A stretch of DNA of 64,000 nt from Paracoccus sp. IB05 (GCF_016405985.1 NZ_JAEFCF010000008.1:1-64000); one strand, 5' to 3'. Positions 1 to 8,016 are shown, numbered from the stretch's first letter. Numbers and translations are program-made. Notes: a model not told the origin generated them from the letters alone.

Positions 1-282
1 AGGGAACGCCCGCACTCCCGCCCTGGCTGGCAAACGCCTTCCGAATTCGCCCGGACCTTCACACCGCAACGGGGGATGACGCTGCGCAACACGCAAAGCT
101 CCGCGCCAGACCCCGTTGCCCAACCCGCCCAAAAAGGCAAAACTCAAACCCGGAGTCCCGCTCTCGCTGGATAAAAGCCGGGGGCAACGTCAGCGGTCCT
201 GCCAATGAATTGGTTGATGGTGACTATCTGGCCGGGATCGGGCAGGGGAATGTCGGTCAAAGGCGCCTCCCGCGCATGAAAA
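1..282. other. Left-edge intergenic DNA, no gene seen
   Basis: No reading frame here has a plausible start, ribosome binding site and protein-like composition. One minus-strand frame runs into it from the end of the RTX gene but looks like a shadow. The bases next to the RTX stop codon hold that gene's terminator, listed separately. Confidence 0.4.
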
Positions 283-303
283 GCCCGGGCGTGATGCCCG
301 GGC
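283..303 (-). terminator. Terminator of the first RTX gene
   Basis: An 8-bp GC-only stem (GCCCGGGC, 283-290, pairing with 296-303) has a 5-nt loop. On the minus strand it is followed by a TTTT run. It lies about 30 bases past the stop codon of the minus-strand RTX gene, as expected for an intrinsic terminator. Confidence 0.75.
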
Positions 304-330
304 GATTTGATCTGACCGGAGTGTCCGGCG

Positions 331-1878
331 TCAGCCGAGGATGAAGTCGGTCGCGGTGATACCGGTTGGACCATGGGCAAGCACGATGGAGAAATCGGCC
401 AGGCCGTCGCCATCAGTATCGCCGGTCACAAGCCAGGTCGCGCGGTCATAGCGCAGTTCTCCGGCGGTGCCCGAAAAGGCGGTATTGCCAATGAAGGTGA
501 AGACCTGGCGGCCGTCAGTCAATGTATCCGCGTCAATTGCGGACAGGTTGATGAAATCCTCGCCTGCTTTGAAATCCATGATCCAGGCGCGGCCTGCGAC
601 ATCGACCGGGCTCTCGGACGCATCCGAGAAATAGAACGTGTCCGCTCCGGCACCGCCGTAGAGCAGATCCCCGCCGGTGCCGCCCTGGATCACATCATCA
701 CCATCACCGCCGTAGATTGTGTCGCGCCCCTCGCCGCCGCTCAGAGCGTCATTGCCGGCCCCGCCCGACATCAAATCGGCGCCCTCGCCACCACTGACAT
801 AATCCCTGCCATCCTGACCTGCGAGCGTATCCCCCCCCGCGCCACCGTAAATCAGGTCATCACCGCCCCCGCCCTGAATGAGGTCGCGCCCCTCATCTCC
901 GCTTATCAGGTCGGCATTGTCCCCGCCGAGCAGCGTGTCGCTGCCGCCGCCACCGTAAATGGTTCCCGTCACTGTCGCGCCGAGATGGCCGAGGAAGTAA
1001 TCATCGCCCTCCCCTCCATACCAGTCGCCGGTGATAGTGCCGGCGCGGTTGTCGATCGTGTCATCGCCATTCCCCATCACCACATCGCCGTTCAGATCGC
1101 CCCGGTTCAGGATGTGATCGGCGTTCTGGCTCCCATTGTAGGAGGTGCCATTCCCACCGGTGATCTCGCCACGGTTCACAAGGCGGTTGCCGGTTTCCCC
1201 CAACGCGACAGAACCCAGATCGACGCCATAGAAGTTGTCCGAGATGATGGATCCGTGATTCTGAACGAGATTGCCACCGGAATTGAAGACGTTAACTCCG
1301 GCGCCGAAGTCATTCTGCGCCCGCACCACCCCGCCTGCCAAGTTGTAGAAAATGCCATCCTTTCCCGCGAGCACAACACCGGCGCTGTAGACAGGATCTT
1401 TACCGCGCGCAGCACCGGTTGCCGTGATCGTACCGGAGTTTGAAGCTGCCGCCCCTGATGAATCATACACAAATATCAGACCCCACATCCCGGACAAGCT
1501 GCCTGAGTTCTGCGCGCTCGCGCTCTGGTAGAGAGAAATACCACCAGTATTGACTGCAGATATCGTACCATGATTGAAGATCGACGCCCCGGTATGTACC
1601 TGGATCCCAGACACACCAACTGCGAAATAAGTCAGTATAAACTCTGCGCCGGCACCGATATTCAGACTGGATCCTGCTCCAACTACGGTTACCTGGCCTC
1701 CCGAAGTCACCGAACCATAGATGGTCGCGATATTGTTGGCCCCCCCGTCCCAGCGGAACACCGGATCTGTTGTCACAATGGTGGTTCCGACCGCGATCTC
1801 AAGCGCTCCGTCAGAGCCGGCGAATGTGTGGACGGGACCAACTCCGGTATAATCGGTGCTGATAATGGTAGGCGGCAT
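331..1878 (-). CDS. RTX calcium-binding repeat protein, probably secreted by a type I system
   Basis: This is a 515-residue protein. Residues 1 to about 260 are rich in Gly, Asn, Ser and Thr, with recurring N-x-G-x-I turns (for example NHGTISAVNTGG), suggesting a beta-helical or beta-roll stalk. From about 265 to 420 there are many RTX nonapeptides of the GGxGxDxLx type (GGAGNDALSGGEGRDTIYGG), which bind calcium outside the cell. The last 85 residues resemble the C-terminal domain of serralysin-type secreted proteins (DFKAGEDFINLSAID and GDTDGDGLADFSIV), where the uncleaved type I secretion signal lies. No catalytic domain is visible, so it may be a surface or adhesive protein. The ATG is preceded by GGAG at good spacing, and a terminator follows the stop. 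No HlyB/HlyD-type exporter lies nearby. A paralogue is encoded at 3760-5115. Confidence 0.85.
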   Translation of the reverse strand: MPPTIISTDYTGVGPVHTFAGSDGALEIAVGTTIVTTDPVFRWDGGANNIATIYGSVTSGGQVTVVGAGSSLNIGAGAEFILTYFAVGVSGIQVHTGASIFNHGTISAVNTGGISLYQSASAQNSGSLSGMWGLIFVYDSSGAAASNSGTITATGAARGKDPVYSAGVVLAGKDGIFYNLAGGVVRAQNDFGAGVNVFNSGGNLVQNHGSIISDNFYGVDLGSVALGETGNRLVNRGEITGGNGTSYNGSQNADHILNRGDLNGDVVMGNGDDTIDNRAGTITGDWYGGEGDDYFLGHLGATVTGTIYGGGGSDTLLGGDNADLISGDEGRDLIQGGGGDDLIYGGAGGDTLAGQDGRDYVSGGEGADLMSGGAGNDALSGGEGRDTIYGGDGDDVIQGGTGGDLLYGGAGADTFYFSDASESPVDVAGRAWIMDFKAGEDFINLSAIDADTLTDGRQVFTFIGNTAFSGTAGELRYDRATWLVTGDTDGDGLADFSIVLAHGPTGITATDFILG

Positions 1879-2791
1879 GGGCTTCTCCGACTGACTTTAT
1901 CTGCCGGACGAAGTCCGGCCTGCGCCCATCTATCATGCATTTTAAGGCAATTTATGGGCAATTTTTCTGTGCCTGAGCGGCGGCGCCGCCTGCACGTCAG
2001 AGATTTGCGGTGACCAGTCCTGGCCGGCTGCTGTTCCGGAGCTCTGCCCGGGATCGCGTATTTGCCTTTGACGAAGGTCTCGATGGCGCGCCTGTGGTCC
2101 GCGTTTTCGACCTGACCCAGATCCACATCGGGCATGCTGCTCATGCCCGTGAGCATTGAGCGGCTGGATCGCCGCTGCATCCTGCGCGATCAGCGCGCCC
2201 ATTCTGAAGATCCGCAGCCCGTCGCGCACCGGCTCGGCCGCCATGAGCAAGACGGTTGCGCCGCTGACCACAGGGTTCGCAGCGCTCAGGCGACTATCTG
2301 AGGACGCGGTTCTGAAGCGCTCAGCGGTCCGGACCGTGGGCGGCACCATGATATTTTCGGGCAAGTCCCGGTTGCGCGCGCCGCCGCCGGTCGGAAAGGC
2401 GGGGTCGCTCAGCGTCTTCCGGCCCGGCACGCCCCCATGGCGCGGCCCTCGGCCTGCGCGGCACCGGCGGCAGGGCGGTGGCGGCAGGGCGGTGGCATTG
2501 CCCAGGCTCTGGCCGGCCGGTTCTATGATGCGTTTCATGGTCGCCCCTCAGAGTGCAAGGCGCTGCCGGATGGCCCGGTTGCGCCGGGCCGTGATGCCGT
2601 CGAGGCCCTTATCCGGGGTGCTGTCGCGGAGATAGCCGCCCGCCCCCATGGCGAGGGTTTTGGCCCGGGCCACCTGGAGACCCAACAATTCATCTCGCGC
2701 CATCCGCACCTTCGCAGCAGATCCTGGCCGAAAAGACCGCGGACAGGCGCGCCTCGGGGAGAACTTCGGCCCTCTCGTTTTCTGACTGTCA
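1879..2791. other. Decayed coding region, possible TssL (DotU)-like remnant
   Basis: Long minus-strand frames are open but shift into each other. One frame starts at 2538 (ATG with a GAGGGG ribosome binding site) and contains PENIMVPPTVRTAERF, then SAANPVVSGATVLLMAAEPV. A second frame near 2150 to 2050 contains AIETFVKGKYAI. The layout (a Pro-rich N-terminus, then NP(L/V)..A..LL, then KYA(I/L)) resembles TssL/DotU of type VI secretion, but the match is weak and no intact frame exists. Just upstream another frame ends in an Arg-rich stretch. I would treat the whole segment as gene debris. Confidence 0.3.
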
Positions 2792-2970
2792 TTTTCTGAG
2801 ACAGGCCATTTACACCTATGCCGTTTCCATGCGCAGGCGCATCCGAAAAAGAAACCGGCGAAATGGCACAGGTCCAAGAGACAGAGAAACGAAAAACCTC
2901 CCGGATTCCCCATATTTGGCGGGAAACCCGGGGCTTTTCTAACTGATCTGGTGCCGATGAAAGGAAGCGA
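2792..2970 (-). repeat. Left copy of the tRNA-Leu 3'-end direct repeat (att-like)
   Basis: This segment is a diverged direct copy of 9927-10100, estimated by eye at 75 to 80% identical. It covers the last 20 or so bases of tRNA-Leu (CCA end, acceptor 3' strand and part of the T arm, 2949-2970), the terminator hairpin beyond the tRNA and more downstream flank. The tRNA body itself is absent here. Duplication of a tRNA 3' end at the far edge of accessory DNA is the usual mark of integration at a tRNA gene. It could instead be the stub of a second tRNA-Leu gene. Confidence 0.7.
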
Positions 2971-3011
2971 AGCAGATTGATTTATTGTGATATTTTTCGA
3001 ACGTACGTAAT

Positions 3012-3246
3012 TTATGCGGAATTCATCGCCAGAATTGACCCCGGCAAGCCCGGCTGAAAGCCGCTCCGGATATAGCCACCAAACACCACCACCCGGGCCT
3101 GAGCCTGCCCTTCTGCACGGAATCGCTCGACCTTATCCGGCCAGTCTGCCCCTGCCCGCCCCTCACAGACCAGCCCTGCCCGGTCCAGCGCGCGCTTCGT
3201 CGCAACGCACGGGCCACAAGCCCGACGAGGTGTAGATGATGATCAT
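3012..3246 (-). pseudogene. nrdH: nrdH-like glutaredoxin, broken by a one-base insertion
   Basis: The gene starts with an ATG after a strong GGAGG (spacing 5) and reads MIIIYTSSG. One extra T (about 3219 on the plus strand) then shifts the frame. If it is ignored, the protein continues C-G-P-C-VATKRALDRAGL, then QARVVVFGG and SGFQPG, and stops at 3012. This is the full NrdH pattern: a thioredoxin fold with an N-terminal CxxC, a VVV strand and the SGF-x-P motif. The total length of 235 bases is 78 codons plus one. NrdH reduces class Ib ribonucleotide reductase (NrdEF), and no nrdI, nrdE or nrdF is present. The insertion sits directly before the first catalytic cysteine, so the product would end after 27 codons. 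Confidence 0.75.
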
Positions 3247-3267
3247 GGAGACCTCCTGATTGTCAGG

Positions 3268-3381
3268 TCAGAGGTCGGAATAACCCGCCGGCGTCAGGAC
3301 CGGCTTCGCCGGTACAACCTGGGTATCGGCCAGCCCGTCGTGTGCCGGTGGGCCGCGATAGCCGCAGTGGAGGCATTTCAT
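3268..3381 (-). CDS. Tiny ORF with a CxxC motif, upstream of nrdH
   Basis: This is a 37-codon frame starting MKCLHCGYRGPP. Its CLHC pair is like half of a zinc ribbon. It overlaps the preceding tiny frame by ATGA and ends 21 bases before the nrdH start, so the three would form one minus-strand unit. I do not recognise a family. It may be the N-terminal half of a zinc-ribbon protein whose second CxxC has been lost. Confidence 0.35.
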   Translation of the reverse strand: MKCLHCGYRGPPAHDGLADTQVVPAKPVLTPAGYSDL

Positions 3382-3464
3382 GACAGCCACTGCGGCGGCA
3401 TGTCTTCAGGCGCAGGTTGGCGCTCACGGTCGCAGGAACATTTGAGGTGAAAGATCCGCTTCAT
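3378..3464 (-). CDS. Tiny 28-codon ORF, first of a possible nrdH mini-operon
   Basis: The frame reads MKRIFHLKCSCDRE and so on, and stops in an ATGA overlap with the next tiny CxxC frame. Its own ribosome binding site is poor (AGG too close to the ATG). Only the tight coupling to the next frame and the CSC cluster support it. It could be chance. Confidence 0.2.
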   Translation of the reverse strand: MKRIFHLKCSCDRERQPAPEDMPPQWLS

Positions 3465-3759
3465 CCTAAGGTCATATGCAGAACACTTCGCGATTCCAGA
3501 GGCCCCGAGAGCGCGCAATCACGCATTCACGTCTGAGGCCACCTCCCCGTCCATAGTGGACAGCGATTGCTCCCCCATTCTCGGGAGCAAACCCGGAACC
3601 AGACCAGGCGTTGACAGGCCGCGCTCAGCTTCGCCAGCCTGCTGACAAGAAAAGCGGGATGAACACTCGACAGACAGAAATTCAGATCTGACGGGACATA
3701 GCATTCGCCTACGGCATGACCATGGGGTATCGCCCCCCCGCCCGATCCAAAAGTGGACC
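3465..3759. other. Intergenic, no gene recognised
   Basis: A 61-codon minus-strand frame (3519-3704) is open but has no good ribosome binding site or family resemblance. I see nothing else here. Confidence 0.3.
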
Positions 3760-5115
3760 CTACAGGATCAGGATATCTGCCGCCGTCATCGTGGCCCAGG
3801 CCTGCATATCAGCCACCAGAATGCCCGCCCCCCCGCCATTGCCATCGGCATCGAACCACAGCGTGGTGTCAGTGGTGCGAAAAATGAAGCGGTCATTGGA
3901 ATCCTGCGCCAGATTGTCGGCCCGGCTCTGGAACTGGTCCGCCGCCAGCACCCCCGCCGCCAACCCGCCACCAAAGCCCGCCGCCGAGACCTGGATAGAA
4001 TCGTTGTTGCCCGGCGTATTGGACGAGAAATCCACAATCAGATCGCCGCATTCGTTCAGGAAGAAGAAGCGGAAGAGGTCATTGCCGGCTCCCCCCATCA
4101 GCGTATCGGTGCCGGTGCCACCGCGAAGCGCATCATTGCCGGCGCCGCCATCAAGAAAATCATTGCCACCATTGCCGAGGAAGGAATTCACCTCCGCCCC
4201 GCCCCGCAGCCGGTCATTCCCCACATTCGAACCATAAATGACCTCGAATCCGGTATAGGTATCGCCAAGCGCTGCGCCGTCATTGCCATAGCTGCCATCC
4301 AGCGCGACATGCGCCCCTGCCCCGAGCCGGAAATCCAGCGCATCCTGGAGACCGGCGGCGCCGTCGAAGATCTCGGCCTGGGCGTTGTTCCCGATGACAA
4401 TGTCATTGCCGTCGCCACCATAAGCCACGCCGTTCAGCGTGCCGCCGCGATTGTCGAATGTGTCATTCCCCGCGCCCAGATCGACATTGCCATCAATCGA
4501 CCCGCCGCGATTATCCACGATATCGTCCATGCTGCCCATGGCGATTTCGCCCACAATCTCGCCCCGGTTCCTGATGATCTCGACGGCATTGGACGCATTG
4601 TGGTTGAACGCCCGGACCTCGCCCGAGATCAGGCCGGTGTTGTGAATGATCAGCGTTTCGGTGTCGCTCGCAAAGCGCGTGATACCATCATCCTTGCCAT
4701 AAATCGTCCCTCGGTTGGTTATCGTCGATGGACCGGTCACACCGCTGACAATGCCCCCGATGGCGACGCCGTTGAAGGCCGAAATGGACCCTTCGTTCAG
4801 CAGGGTGCTGCCGACTCCCATGATCCAGACCCCGACAGAGCCGAAGTCGGTCACGGCACTGACTGATCCGCCCGGCAGGATGATGACAGTCTGACTTTGG
4901 TCCGTGTCCCTCTGATCGCCGAGGTAGACCCCATATGCCCCCCCGGAATGCACCATGCCTGCCACTCTGACGTCATGATTGCTGCCGATGCCACTGATCG
5001 CGGTGGAATCCGTTGAGACGACAAGACTGCCGGGGCCAAGGACGATGTCATCCAGAGTCGTGAGGTCATAGCGTATTCCAGCGCCCGTGCTGGTCACTCC
5101 CACGAGCAAAGTCAT
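3760..5115 (-). CDS. Second RTX calcium-binding repeat protein
   Basis: This is a 451-residue protein paralogous to the RTX protein at 331-1878. The N-terminal 190 residues have beta-helix-like repeats (NEGSISAFNG, NRGTIYG). The shared module DNRGG-x-DGNVDLGAGNDTFDNRGG type follows. Calcium-binding nonapeptides come next (GNGGNDFLDGGAGNDALRGG), and the C-terminus resembles a type I secretion signal domain. I place the start at the ATG at 5115, where GGGAG lies 8 bases upstream. A GTG three codons earlier abuts that GGGAG and is less likely. Compared with its paralogue it has fewer RTX repeats and lacks the D-x-D-GDG-x-AD tail. No dedicated exporter is adjacent. It lies inside the segment bracketed by the tRNA-Leu repeats. 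Confidence 0.8.
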   Translation of the reverse strand: MTLLVGVTSTGAGIRYDLTTLDDIVLGPGSLVVSTDSTAISGIGSNHDVRVAGMVHSGGAYGVYLGDQRDTDQSQTVIILPGGSVSAVTDFGSVGVWIMGVGSTLLNEGSISAFNGVAIGGIVSGVTGPSTITNRGTIYGKDDGITRFASDTETLIIHNTGLISGEVRAFNHNASNAVEIIRNRGEIVGEIAMGSMDDIVDNRGGSIDGNVDLGAGNDTFDNRGGTLNGVAYGGDGNDIVIGNNAQAEIFDGAAGLQDALDFRLGAGAHVALDGSYGNDGAALGDTYTGFEVIYGSNVGNDRLRGGAEVNSFLGNGGNDFLDGGAGNDALRGGTGTDTLMGGAGNDLFRFFFLNECGDLIVDFSSNTPGNNDSIQVSAAGFGGGLAAGVLAADQFQSRADNLAQDSNDRFIFRTTDTTLWFDADGNGGGAGILVADMQAWATMTAADILIL

Positions 5116-5558
5116 GTCCAACACTCCCTTTGCCCCGGCAAGGCGTTCAATCTGAATTCAAATCCGGCCGGAGAGCCGCTCCACCGGCATGGATCATGCC
5201 TTTCGGTCAATGCCAAAAGGCTGCGCCTTCGCCCGCCAGCTGTCAAGCCTGCGCTGCCGCGCGCAAGAGGCCCGCTGGGCTCTCCATGGACCTCTGACCG
5301 CTGACCTCTGACCTCTGGCCTCCGCCCACGGCATTCCGGGGCGGCTCTCAAATTCGTCAGGCTGACGGATTTCACCTCTGCGCGGCAATCATCCCCGGCT
5401 GATACCTTCAGCCATGTCAGAGCACGAAGAGAAATATATCCTGATCCCCGGCGCGCTTACGGCGACGGTTCACCCTGGCACTCGTATTGACCGGCGCCAC
5501 CCCCCATATATCTCACAGTCGCGGGAACATCCCGAGCGACTTCATGGAGGGCCCGAGA
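5116..5558. other. Intergenic with a 7-bp tandem repeat
   Basis: At 5291-5325 five heptads follow each other (CCTCTGA, CCGCTGA, CCTCTGA, CCTCTGG, CCTCCGC). A 63-codon plus frame from 5414 (MSEHEEKYILIPGALTATV) is open but has no clear ribosome binding site and overlaps the next small gene in another frame, so I do not call it. The region should hold divergent promoters for the RTX gene and the small-gene pair. Confidence 0.4.
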
Positions 5559-5747
5559 ATGGGTACCGACAACTCCAGGCCAAGCATCAATCTTGCGCGA
5601 GATGAGGATGACAAGCTCCGTCGCAGGTATCAGGCGGAAAAAGCTCAGGACGCCTCTGATGAGGCGGAGCGCGCCGCCATGGAAATGGTTAAGGTCGTAA
5701 CCCCATCCAGGCAGGAGACAGGACACAAGCCTGTTTCAGAGGTCTGA
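5559..5747 (+). CDS. Small charged protein of unknown function (62 aa)
   Basis: The frame starts at an ATG with GGAGG upstream and reads MGTDNSRPSINLARDEDD and so on. It is rich in Asp, Glu, Lys and Arg, with a stretch likely to be helical (KLRRRYQAEKAQ...). There is no signal peptide and no cysteine. The stop is followed one base later by the ATG of a second small gene, so the two look co-transcribed and share the terminator at 5927-5958. I do not recognise a family. Confidence 0.55.
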   Translation: MGTDNSRPSINLARDEDDKLRRRYQAEKAQDASDEAERAAMEMVKVVTPSRQETGHKPVSEV

Positions 5748-5748
5748 G

Positions 5749-5925
5749 ATGACCATGTTCTCGCAGAAGACCCCTTTCGACCTTTCCGCATTTCTGAAAG
5801 TGCCGGCATCTCAGGAAACACGGCAACATATAAGACTGGTTAAGAGCCAACACCAGGCCAACGCGCGCCTCTCCGACGATGACGCGGTCATCGCGGACAG
5901 GAAACTGACCCTGAAAAAACGCTGA
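5749..5925 (+). CDS. Small basic protein of unknown function (58 aa)
   Basis: This 58-residue frame begins one base after the stop of the previous small gene, so translational coupling is likely. It starts MTMFSQKTPFDLSAFLKVP and ends KKR. The N-terminal P-F-D-L-S-A-F run faintly recalls phasin N-termini, but the rest does not, and I make no functional call. A good terminator follows 2 bases after the stop. Confidence 0.5.
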   Translation: MTMFSQKTPFDLSAFLKVPASQETRQHIRLVKSQHQANARLSDDDAVIADRKLTLKKR

Positions 5926-5926
5926 C

Positions 5927-5958
5927 GGATAAGCCCGCCCTGACCGGCGGGCTTATCC
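5927..5958 (+). terminator. Hairpin terminator of the small-gene pair
   Basis: A 13-bp perfect stem (GGATAAGCCCGCC at 5927-5939 with its complement at 5946-5958) has a 6-nt loop and lies right after the stop of the 58-residue gene. The arms end in TTATCC rather than a T run. It may act in both directions, since the minus-strand 64-residue gene ends at 5991. Confidence 0.6.
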
Positions 5959-5990
5959 ATGCGCCACTGCCATGACCGGCCATCCGGATC

Positions 5991-6185
5991 TCACATCTTT
6001 GAACGTGCTGGCATTAGCCGCGCAAAGCGCTTCGAGTAGTCATTGAGGATCTGCTCCATCTCGCTCTCCTTCGGTGGAGCCTCTGAGCGCTTGCCATATC
6101 GCTTTTCCGCCCCCCAGCCTGGCGGGTCATAGGGCTCGTCAAAAATGGATCTGGGGGAAGTGACTGTAGCTTTATCGGGCCCCAT
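5991..6185 (-). CDS. Small hydrophilic protein of unknown function (64 aa)
   Basis: The start is the ATG at 6185, because GGAGG lies 7 bases upstream of it; the longer frame to 6242 lacks such a site. The protein begins MGPDKATVTSPRSIFDEPYD, is rich in Pro, Glu, Lys and Arg, and has a helix-like C-terminus (EMEQILNDYSKRFARL). It is transcribed away from the 27-residue microprotein gene at 6259. No family recognised. Confidence 0.5.
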   Translation of the reverse strand: MGPDKATVTSPRSIFDEPYDPPGWGAEKRYGKRSEAPPKESEMEQILNDYSKRFARLMPARSKM

Positions 6186-6258
6186 GTTGGTGCCTCCATG
6201 ACGCCACAGGGAATACCTGCAGACACCGCCACCATACCACAACCCAAAGGAGAAAGAT

Positions 6259-6342
6259 ATGATGCCTGGTCAGGAGGGTTGCGTCATGTGCCCCACCTGT
6301 GAAATCACGCGCATCGCCTCAACTTATCACGAAGACGCATAA
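6259..6342 (+). CDS. Candidate 27-residue cysteine-rich microprotein
   Basis: An excellent ribosome binding site (AAAGGAGA, spacing 6) precedes an ATG opening a 28-codon frame, MMPGQEGCVMCPTCEITR and so on, which ends cleanly at TAA. The C-x2-C-x2-C cluster could bind a metal. It is divergent from the 64-residue gene, with 73 bases between starts. The strength of the ribosome binding site is the main support. Confidence 0.35.
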   Translation: MMPGQEGCVMCPTCEITRIASTYHEDA

Positions 6343-6560
6343 GCCCACCAGGCGGCCAGGGCGTGGGTGAAGGATCTGTATATGGTTGCCGCCATTTTGG
6401 TGGCGGTGTGGTTCTGGTTGAAAATGTCAGTGCAAGAATCAAATGACCCCATATGGGGGCCTTTATGGGGGCCTTTTCATGCGCCCCGACCAAAGCCGAG
6501 GCGCTCCATAATCACCGTGCCGCCACCCGCAGGTTTCGCCCGGCCAGCCCGATCAGCACC

Positions 6561-6949
6561 TCAGCCACTGGCCCAGGCACCCGGAGCGCATCCGGCACCC
6601 AGAGGCTGCCAACGGCATTGGAAGGCGATCAGGGCGGCGCGGGTTATTGATCCGAACACGCAATCAGCGGTCGCGCCGGGAAGGGATGGGTCCAGCAAGC
6701 GGGCGCCATGCGGTGTTTGCCATGGCGCAGACCGAGACGCCGATGCTTCCAGAGTTGAGGCCGAGGCAATGGGCGGCGTAGCTGCCAGCGGCCAGCGGTC
6801 AGCGCGTGGCCCGGGGCATTCGCCGAAAGCGGCTGCCTGCCATCCTGCGGCTGCCCGTCGCCGTCGATCAGCCGATGACAGGCCGCGCGGTCAGTCGCGT
6901 TCGGGACTTAGGCGCCACCGGTATGGTGGCCGGTGATGCGGTTCATCAT
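6561..6949 (-). pseudogene. Decayed phage N-acetylmuramoyl-L-alanine amidase with peptidoglycan-binding tail
   Basis: From the ATG at 6949 the frame reads MMNRITGHHTGGA, hits a TAA where Tyr is expected, then continues VPNATDRAACHRLIDGDG and ANAPGHALTAG. A frameshift leads to GSYAAHCLGLNSGSIGVSV in another frame. This is the core of PGRP/amidase_2-type phage lysins (Zn-ligand histidines, NSGSIGV). A further shift gives DCVFGSITRAALIAFQ, the signature of a PG_binding_1 domain. The piece between them is too short, so an internal deletion is likely. With one nonsense codon and at least two frameshifts the gene is dead. It indicates that the island once carried a prophage lysis module. Confidence 0.6.
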
Positions 6950-8016
6950 GCTGTCTTTCCGTAGAAAAAATGCCAGAGCGAGCCGATCCGATGGGTCTGT
7001 TCTTGTGAGAAGGCCCGTTGAATCGGGGCTGGCTGGTGCTCTGAAGCACCAAAAGACGCTGCTTATTCTGTGCAGATACGCTCATCTTCTGAGCGAATTT
7101 GCTCAAGAAAGCGCCATCACAGATTGAGATCGACTGAGTTAATTATCCGGCGTCCGTTCAGAGCGAGCCCGGCCGGAGCCTGCCTGAGAACTTTTTTTGC
7201 GGCGGCAGGAAACCGAACATGCTGACCGTTCGTTTAGTTGTTGTGCTGTGAGTGTTAAGCAGGTGTCAACAGAAGGTGTATCGTAGAGTGTCGCAACCGT
7301 TGTTGGTGAAAAGAGACGAAGTCAGACTGTGCGCTTATCCAGGTGAATCCAGAGATTCAGGTACAGAAGCCGAAAAGCGGCTTGAGATCCATCATACGGT
7401 CGGGCGCGTATTTGACGGGATCGAAGGTCTTGGCGTGCTGACGCTGCAGGATGCGGGCGCCGAGCAGGACGAAGGCATCAGCCGCGTTACGTACCACTTC
7501 AACCAGGTCAGGTTATCAGGCTCTGACGCCTCAGCACCGAAGTTTGCAGCTTGCTTTTACTGCCGCTCCGATGTCGACCGGGCTCTCAGCACGGGCGAGC
7601 TCCGGCTGGGACTGTGGGCCCCCCCTTCCTTTCAGTCAAACGGGATCGTCGTTGCGAGCAAGATTGTCGTAAACCAGTTTCAGCTCGCAGGGATGAAAGT
7701 GCGATGGGATGGTTCAAAATACATGAGGCCAGTCGTTTATCTGTCATAGTGAGCTGACCAGACCGTGGTCTGACATTTTGACAGTGTCATGTTATTCGGA
7801 CAGCCGCCTGCGACCGGGCGTGATGTCCGATCACCAGAGCAATTCTGGTCATGTCATTCTCCATGATGGATGTGAAAAGGCCCGGTCCGGCGGCCGGGCG
7901 TCGTGGAAACCGGTCGAGTTTCAGCTGTGGCGAGCGTCAGCTACGCGGAGATTCTGTTGAAGAAGTCGTTGTTCTTCTCGGCGCTCTCAGCGCGATGCCC
8001 CTCCGCCATCGTGGTT
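6950..8016. other. Remnant region without an intact gene
   Basis: GC content is visibly lower here than in the core. A 165-codon plus-strand frame (7252-7749) is open but reads like a shadow. On the minus strand, 7357 to about 7512 encodes a protein-like piece (DLVEVVRNAADAFVLLGARI and on to MMDLKPLFGF) bounded by stop codons, perhaps the C-terminus of a lost gene. At about 7930-7970 the minus strand reads EKNNDFFNRI, the usual tail of IS1182-type elements, just past the stop of the transposase. Confidence 0.35.

Noticed and set aside
6367-6936. A 189-codon plus-strand frame starting with a membrane-like segment
   Set aside because: Most of it is antisense to the decayed phage amidase, and the Arg/Ala-rich remainder is not protein-like. 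Only the first 20 codons look hydrophobic.
7252-7749. A 165-codon plus-strand frame in the island
   Set aside because: No ribosome binding site and no domain. The opposite strand carries a more protein-like fragment, so this is probably a shadow of debris.
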